Under the pieces are notes generated by a model, which saw only the letters and a program-made list of their open reading frames with translations, had not been told where the DNA came from and searched no databases. The translations under genes and the position numbers were made by a program. From Psychroflexus salis (GTDB lineage: Bacteria > Bacteroidota > Bacteroidia > Flavobacteriales > Flavobacteriaceae), in contig NZ_BMGL01000005.1 of assembly GCF_014640175.1 (NCBI RefSeq), positions 142,870 through 206,869 on the forward strand: a stretch of 64,000 nt of DNA, given 5' to 3'. Below, one piece after another: positions 1 to 8,706 of the stretch. The stretch's first letter is position 1, and each line of letters begins with the position of its first letter.

Positions 1-143
1 AAAACCCTTCTGTGTACTGGTTTAAGACCATCCCTAACATCGGGTAAGGCTCTTGAAACAATTACAGACATTGAGTAATCAATGTAAGCTGTTTTCATCT
101 CGTCTTCAATATTGATAGGAATCAATTGTTCGCCGTCTGCCAT
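1..143 (-). CDS. gyrA: DNA gyrase subunit A, N-terminal fragment
   Basis: Only the first 47 codons are in the window; the gene runs off the left edge. The protein begins [17 protein letters not shown] and continues with the conserved gyrase A start ([20 protein letters not shown], then LKPVHRR), which recognises the DNA gate and leads into the winged-helix domain. Gyrase introduces negative supercoils as GyrA2GyrB2 in the cytoplasm. The ATG at 141-143 is clear because the motif starts within 15 residues of it. It is transcribed divergently from clpC. The catalytic tyrosine lies outside the window. Confidence 0.95.
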   Translation of the reverse strand, partial: MADGEQLIPINIEDEMKTAYIDYSMSVIVSRALPDVRDGLKPVHRRV

Positions 144-369
144 AAATTAAATTTTAATTAATTTGTTTGAGCCGCTAATTTACATAAAAAAATCACTATT
201 TTGGCACTACTGAAGTCATAAAACCTGCTTTTTTGTTAACAAAAGATTATTAGCAACTTAATGCCATATTGGCATCATTTTATGGCATGTTTAGTATATA
301 TTTTGTTATTTAGTATTTATTATTAATGGTATTGTTTTTGAACAATAGTATACAAATGAAGATAGAAAT
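144..369. promoter_or_regulatory. gyrA-clpC divergent intergenic region with a TGGCA dyad
   Basis: The 226-base gap between divergent gyrA and clpC must hold both promoters. A perfect 6-bp dyad with a 3-base centre, ATGCCA-TAT-TGGCAT, lies at 261-275. A further half-site ATGGCAT lies at 282-288, and TGGCA also occurs near 201. TATATTTTG at about 297-305 resembles the TAnnTTTG -7 box but has one extra base, so the clpC promoter is not certain. The dyad looks like a repressor or activator site. The binding protein is unknown. Confidence 0.4.
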
Positions 370-2931
370 ATGGACGATAATTTTTCACCTAAAGTAAAAG
401 ATGTAATTAGTTTTAGCAAAGAAGAAGCCTTACGTTTAGGCCATGATTTTATTGGCACTGAACATTTAATGCTTGGTTTGCTAAGAGATGATACTTGTAA
501 AGCCGTCGAACTTTTAAACAGTTTTGATGTAGACCTCAACCGACTTCGAAAGAAGGTAGAAATTATAAATCCTACCGACTTTACTTCAAATAAAATTAAC
601 ACTAACCAAAATTTACATTTAACTCGACAAGCTGAACGCGCTTTAAAAGCTTCATTTTTGGAAGCTAAGCTTTTTCAAAGTTCATCGATTAACACTGCAC
701 ATTTGTTGCTTTGTATTTTACGAAATAACGAAGACCCTATTACCAAACTATTGGGTAAATTAAATGTTAATTACGATAATGTAAAACAAGAATTTAAGTC
801 TATGATTTCAGAAAACGGAAATACGTTTAACGAACCTAGAGCAGAATCCTATCCTGAAGATAATCCTGCTGGTGGTAGAAAATCTCCTTTTGAAGGCTCC
901 AGCGACAGTGGTAAATCCTTCAAGTCTAATAAAAAATCTAAAACTCCCGTCTTAGATAATTTTGGTAGAGATTTAACCGCCATGGCAGAAGATGGAAAAC
1001 TAGATCCTGTTGTGGGTAGAGAAAAAGAAATTGAACGCGTATCGCAAATTTTAAGTAGAAGAAAAAAGAATAATCCTTTACTTATAGGTGAACCTGGTGT
1101 TGGTAAAAGTGCTATTGCTGAAGGCTTAGCCTTGCGCATTATTCAACGAAAAGTTTCCCGTATTTTATACGACAAACGCTTAATTACTTTAGATTTAGCT
1201 AGTTTAGTTGCTGGCACGAAATACCGTGGTCAGTTTGAAGAACGCATGAAAGCGGTTATGAATGAATTGGAAAAGAATGATGATATTATTCTGTTTATCG
1301 ATGAAATTCATACTATAGTTGGTGCTGGTGGTGCAACGGGTAGCTTAGATGCTAGCAATATGTTTAAACCTGCTTTAGCGCGTGGCGAAATACAATGTAT
1401 TGGTGCAACTACTTTAGATGAATACCGACAAAATATTGAGAAAGACGGCGCTTTGGAGCGAAGATTTCAAAAAATTATTATAGAACCAGCTTCTATTGAT
1501 GAATCTATTGAAATATTACAAAATATAAAAGAAAAATACGAAGACCACCATAATGTAGAATTTACGGAAGAAGCTATTTTGGCATGTGTAAAGTTAACAT
1601 CTAGGTATATGAATGATCGTTTTCTTCCAGATAAAGCTATCGATGCTTTAGATGAAGCTGGATCTCGAGTACATATTACTAACATTAATGTACCACAACG
1701 AATTTTAGATCTAGAAGAGAAATTGGAAGAAATTAGAAAAATAAAGAATACAGTTGTTAAAAAGCAAAAGTATGAAGAAGCAGCTAAGCTTAGAGATGAC
1801 GAAAAGAATGTTGAAAAAGAGCTAGAAATTGCTCAAGAGGAGTGGGAAGCGGATGCAAAAGAGAATAAAATTGTTGTGCATGAAAACGACATTGCAGATG
1901 TAGTTTCGATGATGACGGGAATACCGGTTAATCGAATTGCTAAAACTGAAGGCAATAAACTAGCAGAATTACCCAACACCATTAAAGGAAAAGTTATTGG
2001 TCAAGATGAAGCTGTTGTTAATATTGTAAAGGCCATTCAGCGAAATAGAGCTGGTTTAAAAGACCCTAACAAACCTATAGGTTCGTTTATTTTCTTAGGT
2101 CAGACTGGAGTTGGTAAAACTCAATTGGCTAAAGTACTTGCAACCGAGTTATTCGACAACGAAGATGCGCTAGTGCGTTTAGATATGAGTGAATATATGG
2201 AGAAATTTGCAGTTTCTCGTTTAATTGGTGCTCCTCCTGGCTACGTTGGTTATGAAGAAGGTGGGCAACTTACCGAAAAAATTAGACGTAAGCCATATGC
2301 TGTACTCTTGTTAGATGAAATTGAAAAAGCGCATCCCGATGTATTTAATATGCTGCTTCAAGTTTTAGACGATGGCCATTTAACCGACAGCCTTGGTCGA
2401 AAAATTGACTTTAGAAATACCATTATTATTATGACATCGAATATTGGTGCACGAAAATTAAAAGACTTCGGTACAGGTGTTGGTTTTGGAACTAAATCTC
2501 AAAAAGAACAAGAAAAAGATAACAGTAGAAAAGTTATTGAAGGTGCTTTGAAAAAAGCTTTTGCTCCAGAATTTTTAAATCGTGTAGACGATGTAATTAT
2601 TTTTAATGCATTAGATAAAAAACATATTCATAAAATTATAGATATAGAATTAGCCAAATTATTCGCTAGAATTGAAGAAATGGGCTACACATTTAGCCTT
2701 TCTGATGATGCTAAAGATTTTATAGCAGAAAAAGGATTCGATGCTAAATATGGAGCTCGGCCTTTAAATAGAGCAATTCAGAAATACATTGAAGATGCAT
2801 TAGCCGAAAAAATTATCAATACCGAAATTAACGAAGGTGATGAAATTAAAATGGATTTTGATAAAGAAAGCAATAAGCTGGTGTTGAGCACAAGCAATAC
2901 TAAAAACCCTAAATCAAAAGATAATGAATAA
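370..2931 (+). CDS. clpC: ClpC, AAA+ unfoldase of the Clp protease
   Basis: 853-residue class I Clp ATPase. It unfolds substrates and feeds them to the ClpP chamber in the cytoplasm. In order: a double Clp_N repeat (about 1-150), a low-complexity Ser/Lys linker, AAA+ domain D1 with Walker A GEPGVGKS at 240-247, a UVR-type coiled middle region with [11 protein letters not shown] near 470, and AAA+ domain D2 with Walker A GQTGVGKT at 577-584. A VGF tripeptide at 704-706 is the loop that docks on ClpP, so this is a ClpP partner and not a ClpB disaggregase. The short M-region also favours ClpC over ClpB. Length is normal for the family. Its last 8 bases overlap the next gene. Confidence 0.96.
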   Translation: MDDNFSPKVKDVISFSKEEALRLGHDFIGTEHLMLGLLRDDTCKAVELLNSFDVDLNRLRKKVEIINPTDFTSNKINTNQNLHLTRQAERALKASFLEAKLFQSSSINTAHLLLCILRNNEDPITKLLGKLNVNYDNVKQEFKSMISENGNTFNEPRAESYPEDNPAGGRKSPFEGSSDSGKSFKSNKKSKTPVLDNFGRDLTAMAEDGKLDPVVGREKEIERVSQILSRRKKNNPLLIGEPGVGKSAIAEGLALRIIQRKVSRILYDKRLITLDLASLVAGTKYRGQFEERMKAVMNELEKNDDIILFIDEIHTIVGAGGATGSLDASNMFKPALARGEIQCIGATTLDEYRQNIEKDGALERRFQKIIIEPASIDESIEILQNIKEKYEDHHNVEFTEEAILACVKLTSRYMNDRFLPDKAIDALDEAGSRVHITNINVPQRILDLEEKLEEIRKIKNTVVKKQKYEEAAKLRDDEKNVEKELEIAQEEWEADAKENKIVVHENDIADVVSMMTGIPVNRIAKTEGNKLAELPNTIKGKVIGQDEAVVNIVKAIQRNRAGLKDPNKPIGSFIFLGQTGVGKTQLAKVLATELFDNEDALVRLDMSEYMEKFAVSRLIGAPPGYVGYEEGGQLTEKIRRKPYAVLLLDEIEKAHPDVFNMLLQVLDDGHLTDSLGRKIDFRNTIIIMTSNIGARKLKDFGTGVGFGTKSQKEQEKDNSRKVIEGALKKAFAPEFLNRVDDVIIFNALDKKHIHKIIDIELAKLFARIEEMGYTFSLSDDAKDFIAEKGFDAKYGARPLNRAIQKYIEDALAEKIINTEINEGDEIKMDFDKESNKLVLSTSNTKNPKSKDNE

Positions 2932-3424
2932 GTTTTTAATTTCATTAAGTTTAATTGGATTGCTAACTTCTTGTAAGAATGAAAACAACAAGTCCAAAGA
3001 AGCTGAAATAGAAAACAAACAAGTTAAAGAAGTAACTCCTAGTATAGTTTCTCCTGAAATGGAAGAAATACCTGTTTTAAAAAAGTGTTACACCTATAGA
3101 GCTAAAGATCAAAAAGCTAAACTAAATTTAGAGCTGGAAGACGAAATGGTTACTGGTAAATTAAGTTTTAAAGGAAACGACAATAAAAATGGTTATGTAA
3201 TAGGACAATTTCAACAAGACACTTTATACCTTACCTACAAATATGTAGAAGATAATCAAAAAATGGCAAAAGAATTAGTGCTACTAGAAAATAAAGATGA
3301 TTTTACTTTACAAATGGCCACTGCCAATTATACACAGGTTAAAGGAATTGATGTTATTGCCGATCAAAGTAAAATTAAATTTAATGGACTTATATTCGAA
3401 AAGTTCGATTGTAAACAAGAGTAA
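2924..3424 (+). CDS. Small lipoprotein of unknown function
   Basis: 166 residues, not recognised by family. The N-terminus is a lipoprotein signal with lipobox LTSC and lipidated Cys17, followed by a charged Asn/Lys/Glu-rich linker (about 18-55). The rest looks like a small beta-rich domain with TGKLSFKG and GYVIGQFQQDTLYLTY, a pattern seen in Bacteroidota envelope lipoproteins. The ATG lies inside the end of clpC (8-base overlap), which suggests translational coupling and co-transcription. A strong hairpin terminator follows. A role linked to ClpC cannot be inferred, because the product is exported. Confidence 0.75.
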   Translation: MNKFLISLSLIGLLTSCKNENNKSKEAEIENKQVKEVTPSIVSPEMEEIPVLKKCYTYRAKDQKAKLNLELEDEMVTGKLSFKGNDNKNGYVIGQFQQDTLYLTYKYVEDNQKMAKELVLLENKDDFTLQMATANYTQVKGIDVIADQSKIKFNGLIFEKFDCKQE

Positions 3425-3450
3425 TACAATTTATTTTTCTGAAAATTTAA

Positions 3451-3475
3451 AAGCTGCTGTTTAGCAGCTTTTTTT
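3451..3475. terminator. Bidirectional hairpin terminator
   Basis: An 8-bp perfect stem AAGCTGCT / AGCAGCTT with a 4-base loop (3451-3470) is followed by five T on the + strand. It is preceded by an A-rich run, so it also works on the - strand. It sits between the convergent lipoprotein gene and the rluD-type gene. Confidence 0.85.
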
Positions 3476-4505
3476 AATATTGCTTACTATGTTTTGCATA
3501 ATTTCTCCATTTAGCAATACATTCTTGTATATCCTGAGGTATTGGAGAATCAAATTGCATCCATTGCTTGGTTTCTGGATGCTCAAAACCAAGAGTTTTA
3601 GCATGTAAAGCTTGACGTGGTAAGACTTTAAAACAATTATCTATAAACTGTTTGTATTTAGAAAAAGCAGTACCTTTTAATATTTTATTTCCTCCGTAAC
3701 GTTCATCGTTAAATAAGGTATGGCCAATGTATTTTAAGTGAACTCTAATTTGATGCGTTCTACCCGTTTCTAGTTTACAACTAACTAAAGTTACATACGT
3801 AAAACGTTCAATAACTTTGTAATGCGTAACAGCAGGCTTGCCAAATTCAGCATCGTCTCCTTCAAAAACAATATTTTGCATTCTATTTTTGGGGCTTCTA
3901 CCAATATTTCCATCAATGGTTCCTTCGTTATTTTCTACATTTCCCCAAACCATCGCCACATATTCTCGTTGACTTGTTTTATGAAAAAATTGGTTGGTTA
4001 GGTGTTGCATAGCTGCTTCTGTTTTAGCAACAACTAATAAACCACTTGTTTCTTTATCAATACGGTGAACCAAACCCGGACGCTGACTAGAATTGTTTGG
4101 GAGATTTTCAAAATGATAGATTAGGGCATTGATTAAAGTACCCGAATAATTTCCGTGTCCAGGATGAACAACCATTCCCGCTGGTTTATTTACAACCAAC
4201 AATGCATCGTCTTCATAAACAATATCGAGTGGAATATTTTCAGGTATAAGCTGAGATTCGTAGGGAGGATAAGACAAAAGCACTTTTACTTCGTCAAAAG
4301 CTTTTACCTTATAATTTTGCTTTACACTTATATTGTTTACATAAATATTACCATCTTTTGCTGCTTGTTGAATTTTAGAACGCGTTGCACTTTCTATGAA
4401 ATTCATTAAAAATTTATCTATTCGAAGCGGCTCTTGGCCTTTTGCAGCAGTAAAATGATGATGCTCGTAAAGTTCGTCTTGATCCTGATCAAAGTTATTT
4501 TCCAT
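3474..4505 (-). CDS. rluD: RluA-family 23S rRNA pseudouridine synthase (RluD-like)
   Basis: 343 residues. It has an S4 RNA-binding domain at about 27-85 (LRIDKFLMNF) and a pseudouridine synthase domain with the catalytic signature HRIDKETSGLL at 147-157; Asp150 is the nucleophile. RluD converts uridines in helix 69 of 23S rRNA. The S4-plus-synthase layout and length fit RluD/RluC, but which uridines are modified cannot be read from sequence. Its ATG overlaps the stop of the PASTA gene by one base, so the two are one operon. It ends at the bidirectional terminator. Confidence 0.92.
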   Translation of the reverse strand: MENNFDQDQDELYEHHHFTAAKGQEPLRIDKFLMNFIESATRSKIQQAAKDGNIYVNNISVKQNYKVKAFDEVKVLLSYPPYESQLIPENIPLDIVYEDDALLVVNKPAGMVVHPGHGNYSGTLINALIYHFENLPNNSSQRPGLVHRIDKETSGLLVVAKTEAAMQHLTNQFFHKTSQREYVAMVWGNVENNEGTIDGNIGRSPKNRMQNIVFEGDDAEFGKPAVTHYKVIERFTYVTLVSCKLETGRTHQIRVHLKYIGHTLFNDERYGGNKILKGTAFSKYKQFIDNCFKVLPRQALHAKTLGFEHPETKQWMQFDSPIPQDIQECIAKWRNYAKHSKQY

Positions 4506-5143
4506 TAGTTGTTTAAATTGGGATTTGTTTCTAAGTGCAACGTACTGTCTGCATTTGGCAAACTATCGCTTGGTGGTATTTTTTGACCATATTTCAATTT
4601 ACCGTCGCCTACTACTAAATTTAGTGTAGATGTTTTTTTAATTCGCTGACCAGGCTTAATGGTATCCTTTTCGTGTAACAAATGTAAGACTACATCTGCA
4701 ATATTTGGTACTACTTTTATTTCGCCAACCTGCAAACCTACAGATAATAAACTTGGTTTAGCTTGTCGCAAAGATTTTCCAATAATGTTTTTAGGAATTT
4801 CAACTTCTGGATATCCGGAAGGGTTTAAACTAATATAAATCTTACGATTTTCTTTAACAGAGCTACCCGATTTTGGCATCTGATCGGTAACCGATTTTTT
4901 AGGAAAATCTGGGTTGTAAGAAGTAGAATCTATAACTTCATATCGCAAATTAAGCGATTGGAGCTTTTTTTCTGCAATACTTAATTCTAATTTAGACAAA
5001 TTTGGAACCTTAATATATTCTTGATGATTAGTAGAATATTTTAACCATACCAAAGTAGATAAAACAATTAAAGCTATTAAAATAACAGCAATGACAATTT
5101 GCTTTATAAAAGTTTTGCTTAAAAGAAATTGAAAAAAATTCAT
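4505..5143 (-). CDS. PASTA-domain membrane protein without a kinase
   Basis: 212 residues. A single membrane helix (about 14-34) follows a short cytoplasmic N-terminus. Two PASTA repeats follow (about 43-110 and 112-178; typical YIKVPNLSKLEL and VEIPKNIIGKSLRQA), then a short Pro/Ser tail. PASTA repeats bind peptidoglycan fragments or penicillin-binding proteins; in Firmicutes and Actinobacteria they sit on Ser/Thr kinases. There is no kinase domain here, as is usual for Bacteroidota PASTA proteins, so the role is probably in wall sensing or scaffolding. It is the first gene of a two-gene operon with rluD. Confidence 0.85.
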   Translation of the reverse strand: MNFFQFLLSKTFIKQIVIAVILIALIVLSTLVWLKYSTNHQEYIKVPNLSKLELSIAEKKLQSLNLRYEVIDSTSYNPDFPKKSVTDQMPKSGSSVKENRKIYISLNPSGYPEVEIPKNIIGKSLRQAKPSLLSVGLQVGEIKVVPNIADVVLHLLHEKDTIKPGQRIKKTSTLNLVVGDGKLKYGQKIPPSDSLPNADSTLHLETNPNLNN

Positions 5144-5159
5144 TTGGTACGATTTGGCG

Positions 5160-5167
5160 CAAAGATA
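5160..5167 (-). promoter_or_regulatory. -7 box TATCTTTG for the PASTA-rluD operon
   Basis: Reads TATCTTTG on the - strand, an exact match to the Bacteroidota -7 consensus TAnnTTTG. It lies 16 bases upstream of the PASTA gene ATG. No clear -33 TTG is visible at the usual distance. Confidence 0.6.
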
Positions 5168-5543
5168 TTAATTGGAATGACTTAATTATAGTAAAAAAGA
5201 AAATCAATTTAAAAGTTAATGCATACTTTGGCTAAGCTCAGCTTTTATTAGCAGTTAAATTAAGAGACATGACTTTCTTATTTATAACCATATCATCAAA
5301 CAAATAATAGCATTGGTAAATAAAATCTGCCTAACACAAAAACACTTAAAATACATTCTTTTTGGAATAGATTAAGGTATTGTAATTAGTATCAACGATT
5401 ATCAATACTTATAATGTATATTAAATTGAACATTCTAAAGCAAAATATTTACTAAAGTTTAGCTATAAAAACTTTAGATTGCTTATTTTAATTGATGTTT
5501 ATTTTAATTATATACAAAGGAAGCTAACTATAAGATTTAATAT
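5168..5543. other. Gene-free AT-rich gap with an inverted repeat
   Basis: About 375 bases with no convincing coding frame. The one structure seen is a perfect 9-bp inverted repeat CTAAAGTTT (5452-5460) / AAACTTTAG (5469-5477) with an 8-base loop, not followed by a T-run. It lies some 65 bases before a small membrane ORF. It could be an operator or an RNA hairpin in that gene's leader. Confidence 0.35.
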
Positions 5544-5684
5544 ATGAAACTATCAAAATCAACATGGCTGTATATGGCTGCTGCAATTATTACCTTATAT
5601 GGAATAATAACCGGTTTTTATTTATTTATTTTTCTTGCATTCCCTGTTGGTTTGTTTGGCTATCAAGATCAGAATAAGAAATAA
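5544..5684 (+). CDS. Small two-helix membrane peptide
   Basis: A 46-codon frame, ATG to TAA. It has a short basic N-terminus (MKLSKSTW), a hydrophobic segment of about 30 residues long enough for one long or two short helices (AAAIITLYGIIT, FYLFIFLAFPVGLF), and a polar end QDQNKK. The charge pattern and amphipathic ends look like a real small membrane protein rather than random AT-rich sequence. No family is recognised. It precedes the PRPP-synthetase-like/Dps/MscS set, so a stress-linked membrane role is possible. No clear promoter or ribosome site was found. Confidence 0.5.
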   Translation: MKLSKSTWLYMAAAIITLYGIITGFYLFIFLAFPVGLFGYQDQNKK

Positions 5685-5751
5685 TACGTTAAATTGAATT
5701 TAATCAAACCTAAATTCTCTATAAAAACAGCTATCTTGGAAAAAAACAATT

Positions 5752-6039
5752 ATGGATACACAAACATTATCACAAAAAATTGAAGAGCTTAAACAAAAGG
5801 GATATTTGGTTAATTATTCAGTAAAAGACAACCGTATTGTTAATCAAGATGAAAAAATTGAACTAAAAATAGATGACTTAATTATAGATGATTTTTTTAG
5901 ATTTGAAGGTATGTCAAATCCATCTGATACATCCATACTCTATGCCATCAATACAGAAAATGGAAAGAAAGGGACTTTGGTTGAAGGTTATGGAGTAAAT
6001 AGCAGTATTTCTAAAGCATTAGCTGAAAAAATAAAATAG
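5752..6039 (+). CDS. Small 'phosphoribosylpyrophosphate synthetase'-labelled protein
   Basis: 95 residues. It matches a small Bacteroidota family often labelled phosphoribosylpyrophosphate synthetase, although it has none of that enzyme's catalytic motifs. Recognisable marks are an N-terminal helix (SQKIEELKQKGY), then FFRFEGMSNPSDTSILYAI, and a closing KGTLVEGYGV. The name should not be taken as function. Homologues often sit near stress genes; here Dps and MscS follow. Probably a cytoplasmic single-domain alpha/beta protein. Confidence 0.7.
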   Translation: MDTQTLSQKIEELKQKGYLVNYSVKDNRIVNQDEKIELKIDDLIIDDFFRFEGMSNPSDTSILYAINTENGKKGTLVEGYGVNSSISKALAEKIK

Positions 6040-6129
6040 CAACTGTTAAACATAATTTAAAGTGAAGCAAATCCTTAACTATAACTAATATTTATTTTAT
6101 ATTCGTATTTAATAATAAAAACTTATAAA

Positions 6130-6606
6130 ATGACATATTTAAATTTAGACGAAAATAAAACAAAAGAAACCGTAAAAGAACTAAATAATCTATTAGCAGA
6201 TTATCACTTGTATTACCAAAAGTTAAGAAATTTTCATTGGAATGTAAGTGGAAAAAACTTTTTCGATTTACATGAAAAGTTTGAAGAATTATACGATGAT
6301 GCAAAATTAAAAATTGATGAAATTGCAGAACGTATACTTACTTTAAGACAAAAACCAAAAAGCAACTTATCAGATTATTTAAGTTTGAGTAATGTTAAAG
6401 AATCTGATGATGATTTGGAAGATTATAAAATGGTCGAAATGTTAATTGAAGATCATGGAATAATTATACAACAAATGCGTAAAGTAGTTAACGTAGCAGA
6501 TAATGCTAGTGATGAAGGTACGATAGATTTGGTTGGAGCTTACATCCGTGAGCTAGAAAAGTCTAGTTGGATGCTCGAAGTATGGTCTAAAAAGATTAAA
6601 GCATAG
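6130..6606 (+). CDS. dps: Dps family ferritin-like DNA protection protein
   Basis: 158 residues, a four-helix ferritin-like Dps. It forms a 12-subunit shell that oxidises and stores Fe(II) with hydrogen peroxide, protecting DNA. The inter-subunit ferroxidase ligands are visible as His36, His48, Glu52, Asp63 and Glu67, with the spacing of E. coli Dps (where position 52 is Asp). NFHWNVSGKNFFDLH is the family signature. The N-terminus is short and not lysine-rich, so direct DNA binding is doubtful. The stop overlaps the GTG start of mscS by one base, so the two are co-transcribed. Confidence 0.93.
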   Translation: MTYLNLDENKTKETVKELNNLLADYHLYYQKLRNFHWNVSGKNFFDLHEKFEELYDDAKLKIDEIAERILTLRQKPKSNLSDYLSLSNVKESDDDLEDYKMVEMLIEDHGIIIQQMRKVVNVADNASDEGTIDLVGAYIRELEKSSWMLEVWSKKIKA

Positions 6607-7523
6607 TGTTTAATTACTCACTACTAAATAAATTCTCAGAACTCAAGTCTGAGCTAATTGACAAAATTTCAGGAATGGTAGATTCAATTATTTTGAATCT
6701 ACCAAATTTTGTTATAGCTATATTAGTATTTATAGTTTTTATTATTATAGCCAAATATACAGGAAAACTCGTTGATCGAATTTTTCAAAAAACTACAGCC
6801 CAGCGTTCTGTTCGCATCATAATTGTAAAAGTTACGAAAGTTAGTGTTATTTTACTAGGCTTTTTTATTGCTTTAGGAATACTAAACTTAGATAAAGTAT
6901 TAACTTCAGTTTTAGGAGCAGCAGGTGTAATTGGTTTAGCAATTGGTTTAGCACTACAAGGCACCTTAAACAATACCTTTTCTGGCGTAATTTTGAGTTT
7001 TTTACCACGAATCCAAATAGGCGATTGGGTAGAAACTAACGACTTTAGTGGTAGAGTTACCGATATAGATTTGCGTAGTGTTGTATTGCAAACCGCAGAT
7101 CAAAATCAAGTAATTATTCCCAATTCCAAAATAGTAGATACACCATTCAAAAATTTTTCAAGAACGCATAGAGGAAGAATTAGCCTGTCTTGTGGTGTCG
7201 GTTATGAAAGTAATTTGGAAGAAGTACAACAACTTACAGAAAATGTAATTCAAAACACTTTTGAACAAAACATAGGCGAAGAAATTGAATTTTATTACCA
7301 AGAATTTGGAGACAGTTCTATCAATTTTATTGTTCGGTTTTGGACTAATGTTAGAGATCAAAAAGATGTATTAAAAGCTACTCATTTGGCTATACTAGCT
7401 ATTAAAAGAACTTTTAATGAACATGATATCAACATACCTTTCCCAATTAGAACCTTAGATTTTGGAAAGAATAAATTCCGATCTGAAACTATTCAGATTA
7501 ACCAAGATTCAAAGCAAACTTAA
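6606..7523 (+). CDS. mscS: MscS-type mechanosensitive channel
   Basis: 305 residues. It has three membrane helices (about 33-50, 73-93 and the pore-lining 100-130, with Gly/Ala-rich GAAGVIGLAIGLALQG), then the cytoplasmic vestibule domain (RIQIGDWVE onward). Small-conductance MscS channels open under membrane tension to release solutes after osmotic down-shock. The start is GTG at 6606-6608, sharing one base with the dps stop; this fits re-initiation and a dps-mscS operon. Length is typical of the core MscS group (E. coli about 286). Confidence 0.92.
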   Translation: MFNYSLLNKFSELKSELIDKISGMVDSIILNLPNFVIAILVFIVFIIIAKYTGKLVDRIFQKTTAQRSVRIIIVKVTKVSVILLGFFIALGILNLDKVLTSVLGAAGVIGLAIGLALQGTLNNTFSGVILSFLPRIQIGDWVETNDFSGRVTDIDLRSVVLQTADQNQVIIPNSKIVDTPFKNFSRTHRGRISLSCGVGYESNLEEVQQLTENVIQNTFEQNIGEEIEFYYQEFGDSSINFIVRFWTNVRDQKDVLKATHLAILAIKRTFNEHDINIPFPIRTLDFGKNKFRSETIQINQDSKQT

Positions 7524-7542
7524 GTCACTTTAAAGTTTGCTT
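7512..7542. terminator. Hairpin over both stop codons (candidate terminator)
   Basis: A perfect 10-bp stem AAGCAAACTT (7512-7521) / AAGTTTGCTT (7533-7542) spans the convergent ends of mscS and bshA. The following sequence is only moderately T-rich, so termination is likely but not assured. Confidence 0.55.
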
Positions 7543-8662
7543 ATTTACTCATTTTACGGTATAAATTTTCGTACATCGGCACAACTTCTTTAATATCAAA
7601 TTTCCAAGCTTGCTTTTCTGCATTTAGCTTCATTTTAGCTAACTTTTCTTCATCTTTTAAGATACGAATACCACGTTCTGCCATAGCATCAACATCGCCT
7701 ATATCACATAAATAACCAGATTCACCATCGGTAATTACTTCAGGCAATCCTCCCGCATTCGAAGCTACAACTGGTAAACCATGCGCCATGGCTTCTAATG
7801 CCGCTAGACCAAAACTTTCTTTTTCAGATGGCAATAAGAATAAGTTAGAAAAACACAATATACGTTCAATCTCGTTCGATTTACCTAAAAATATAATTTG
7901 ATCTCGGATTCCTAATTCGTGTGCTAACTTTGATGCATTTTCACGTTCAGGACCATCGCCAATGATAAGGAGTTTCACCTTAATTTCTTTTTGTATTTTA
8001 TTGAAAATTTCAATTACATGGTCAATTCGTTTTACAGGCCTTAAGTTACTAACGTGAACAATAATTTTTTCATCTTCATTGGCCATTAAATGGCGCTTGC
8101 AATTTTCAAAATCTTTTTGAAGATTATTCATATCGATAAAGTTAGGAATAACATGAACTTCCTTTTCAATATCAAAAATTGCTAAGGTATCTGCTTTTAA
8201 ACTAGCTGAAACAGAAGTTACAACATCGCTTTTATTAATACTAAAATTAACCGCAGGCTTGTAAAAATTATGGCTTCCTACTAAGGTGATATCTGTTCCG
8301 TGAAGTGTTGTCATCATGGGCAAATGAATATTTTCTTCTGCTAGCATTTTTTGTGCCATATAACCAGCATAAGCATGTGGAATGGCATAATGTACATGTA
8401 AAACATCAATTTCAAACTTTTTAACTACGGTTACCAATTTACTTGAAAGTGCAAGTTCGTAAGGTTGATAATGAAACAAGGGATATTCGGGTACAATTAC
8501 TTCGTGGTAATGAATATTATGTGTTAAATAATCTAAACGAACAGGTTGTTTGTAGGTTACAAAATGAATTTCATGCCCACGTTTTGCCAAGGCAATTCCC
8601 AATTCGGTTGCTACTACTCCACTCCCACCAAAAGTAGGATAACACACAATGGCTATTTTCAT
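7541..8662 (-). CDS. bshA: BshA, N-acetylglucosaminyl L-malate synthase
   Basis: 373 residues, a GT4 (GT-B fold) glycosyltransferase. BshA joins UDP-GlcNAc and L-malate, the first step of bacillithiol synthesis. The BshA-type N-terminus is present (KIAIVCYPTFGGSGVVATEL), with the acceptor-side LHVHYAIPHAYAGY, and the nucleotide-sugar site near the C-terminus with the E-x7-E pattern in SEKESFGLAALEAMAHG. Bacillithiol is the low-molecular-weight thiol of many Flavobacteria. The gene lies 44 bases after the GH3 fusion gene and may be read with it. bshB and bshC are not in this window. Confidence 0.9.
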   Translation of the reverse strand: MKIAIVCYPTFGGSGVVATELGIALAKRGHEIHFVTYKQPVRLDYLTHNIHYHEVIVPEYPLFHYQPYELALSSKLVTVVKKFEIDVLHVHYAIPHAYAGYMAQKMLAEENIHLPMMTTLHGTDITLVGSHNFYKPAVNFSINKSDVVTSVSASLKADTLAIFDIEKEVHVIPNFIDMNNLQKDFENCKRHLMANEDEKIIVHVSNLRPVKRIDHVIEIFNKIQKEIKVKLLIIGDGPERENASKLAHELGIRDQIIFLGKSNEIERILCFSNLFLLPSEKESFGLAALEAMAHGLPVVASNAGGLPEVITDGESGYLCDIGDVDAMAERGIRILKDEEKLAKMKLNAEKQAWKFDIKEVVPMYENLYRKMSK

Positions 8663-8706
8663 TTATTTAATTTTATTCAGATATTACTTTAAATCATCTT
8701 AAAAGT

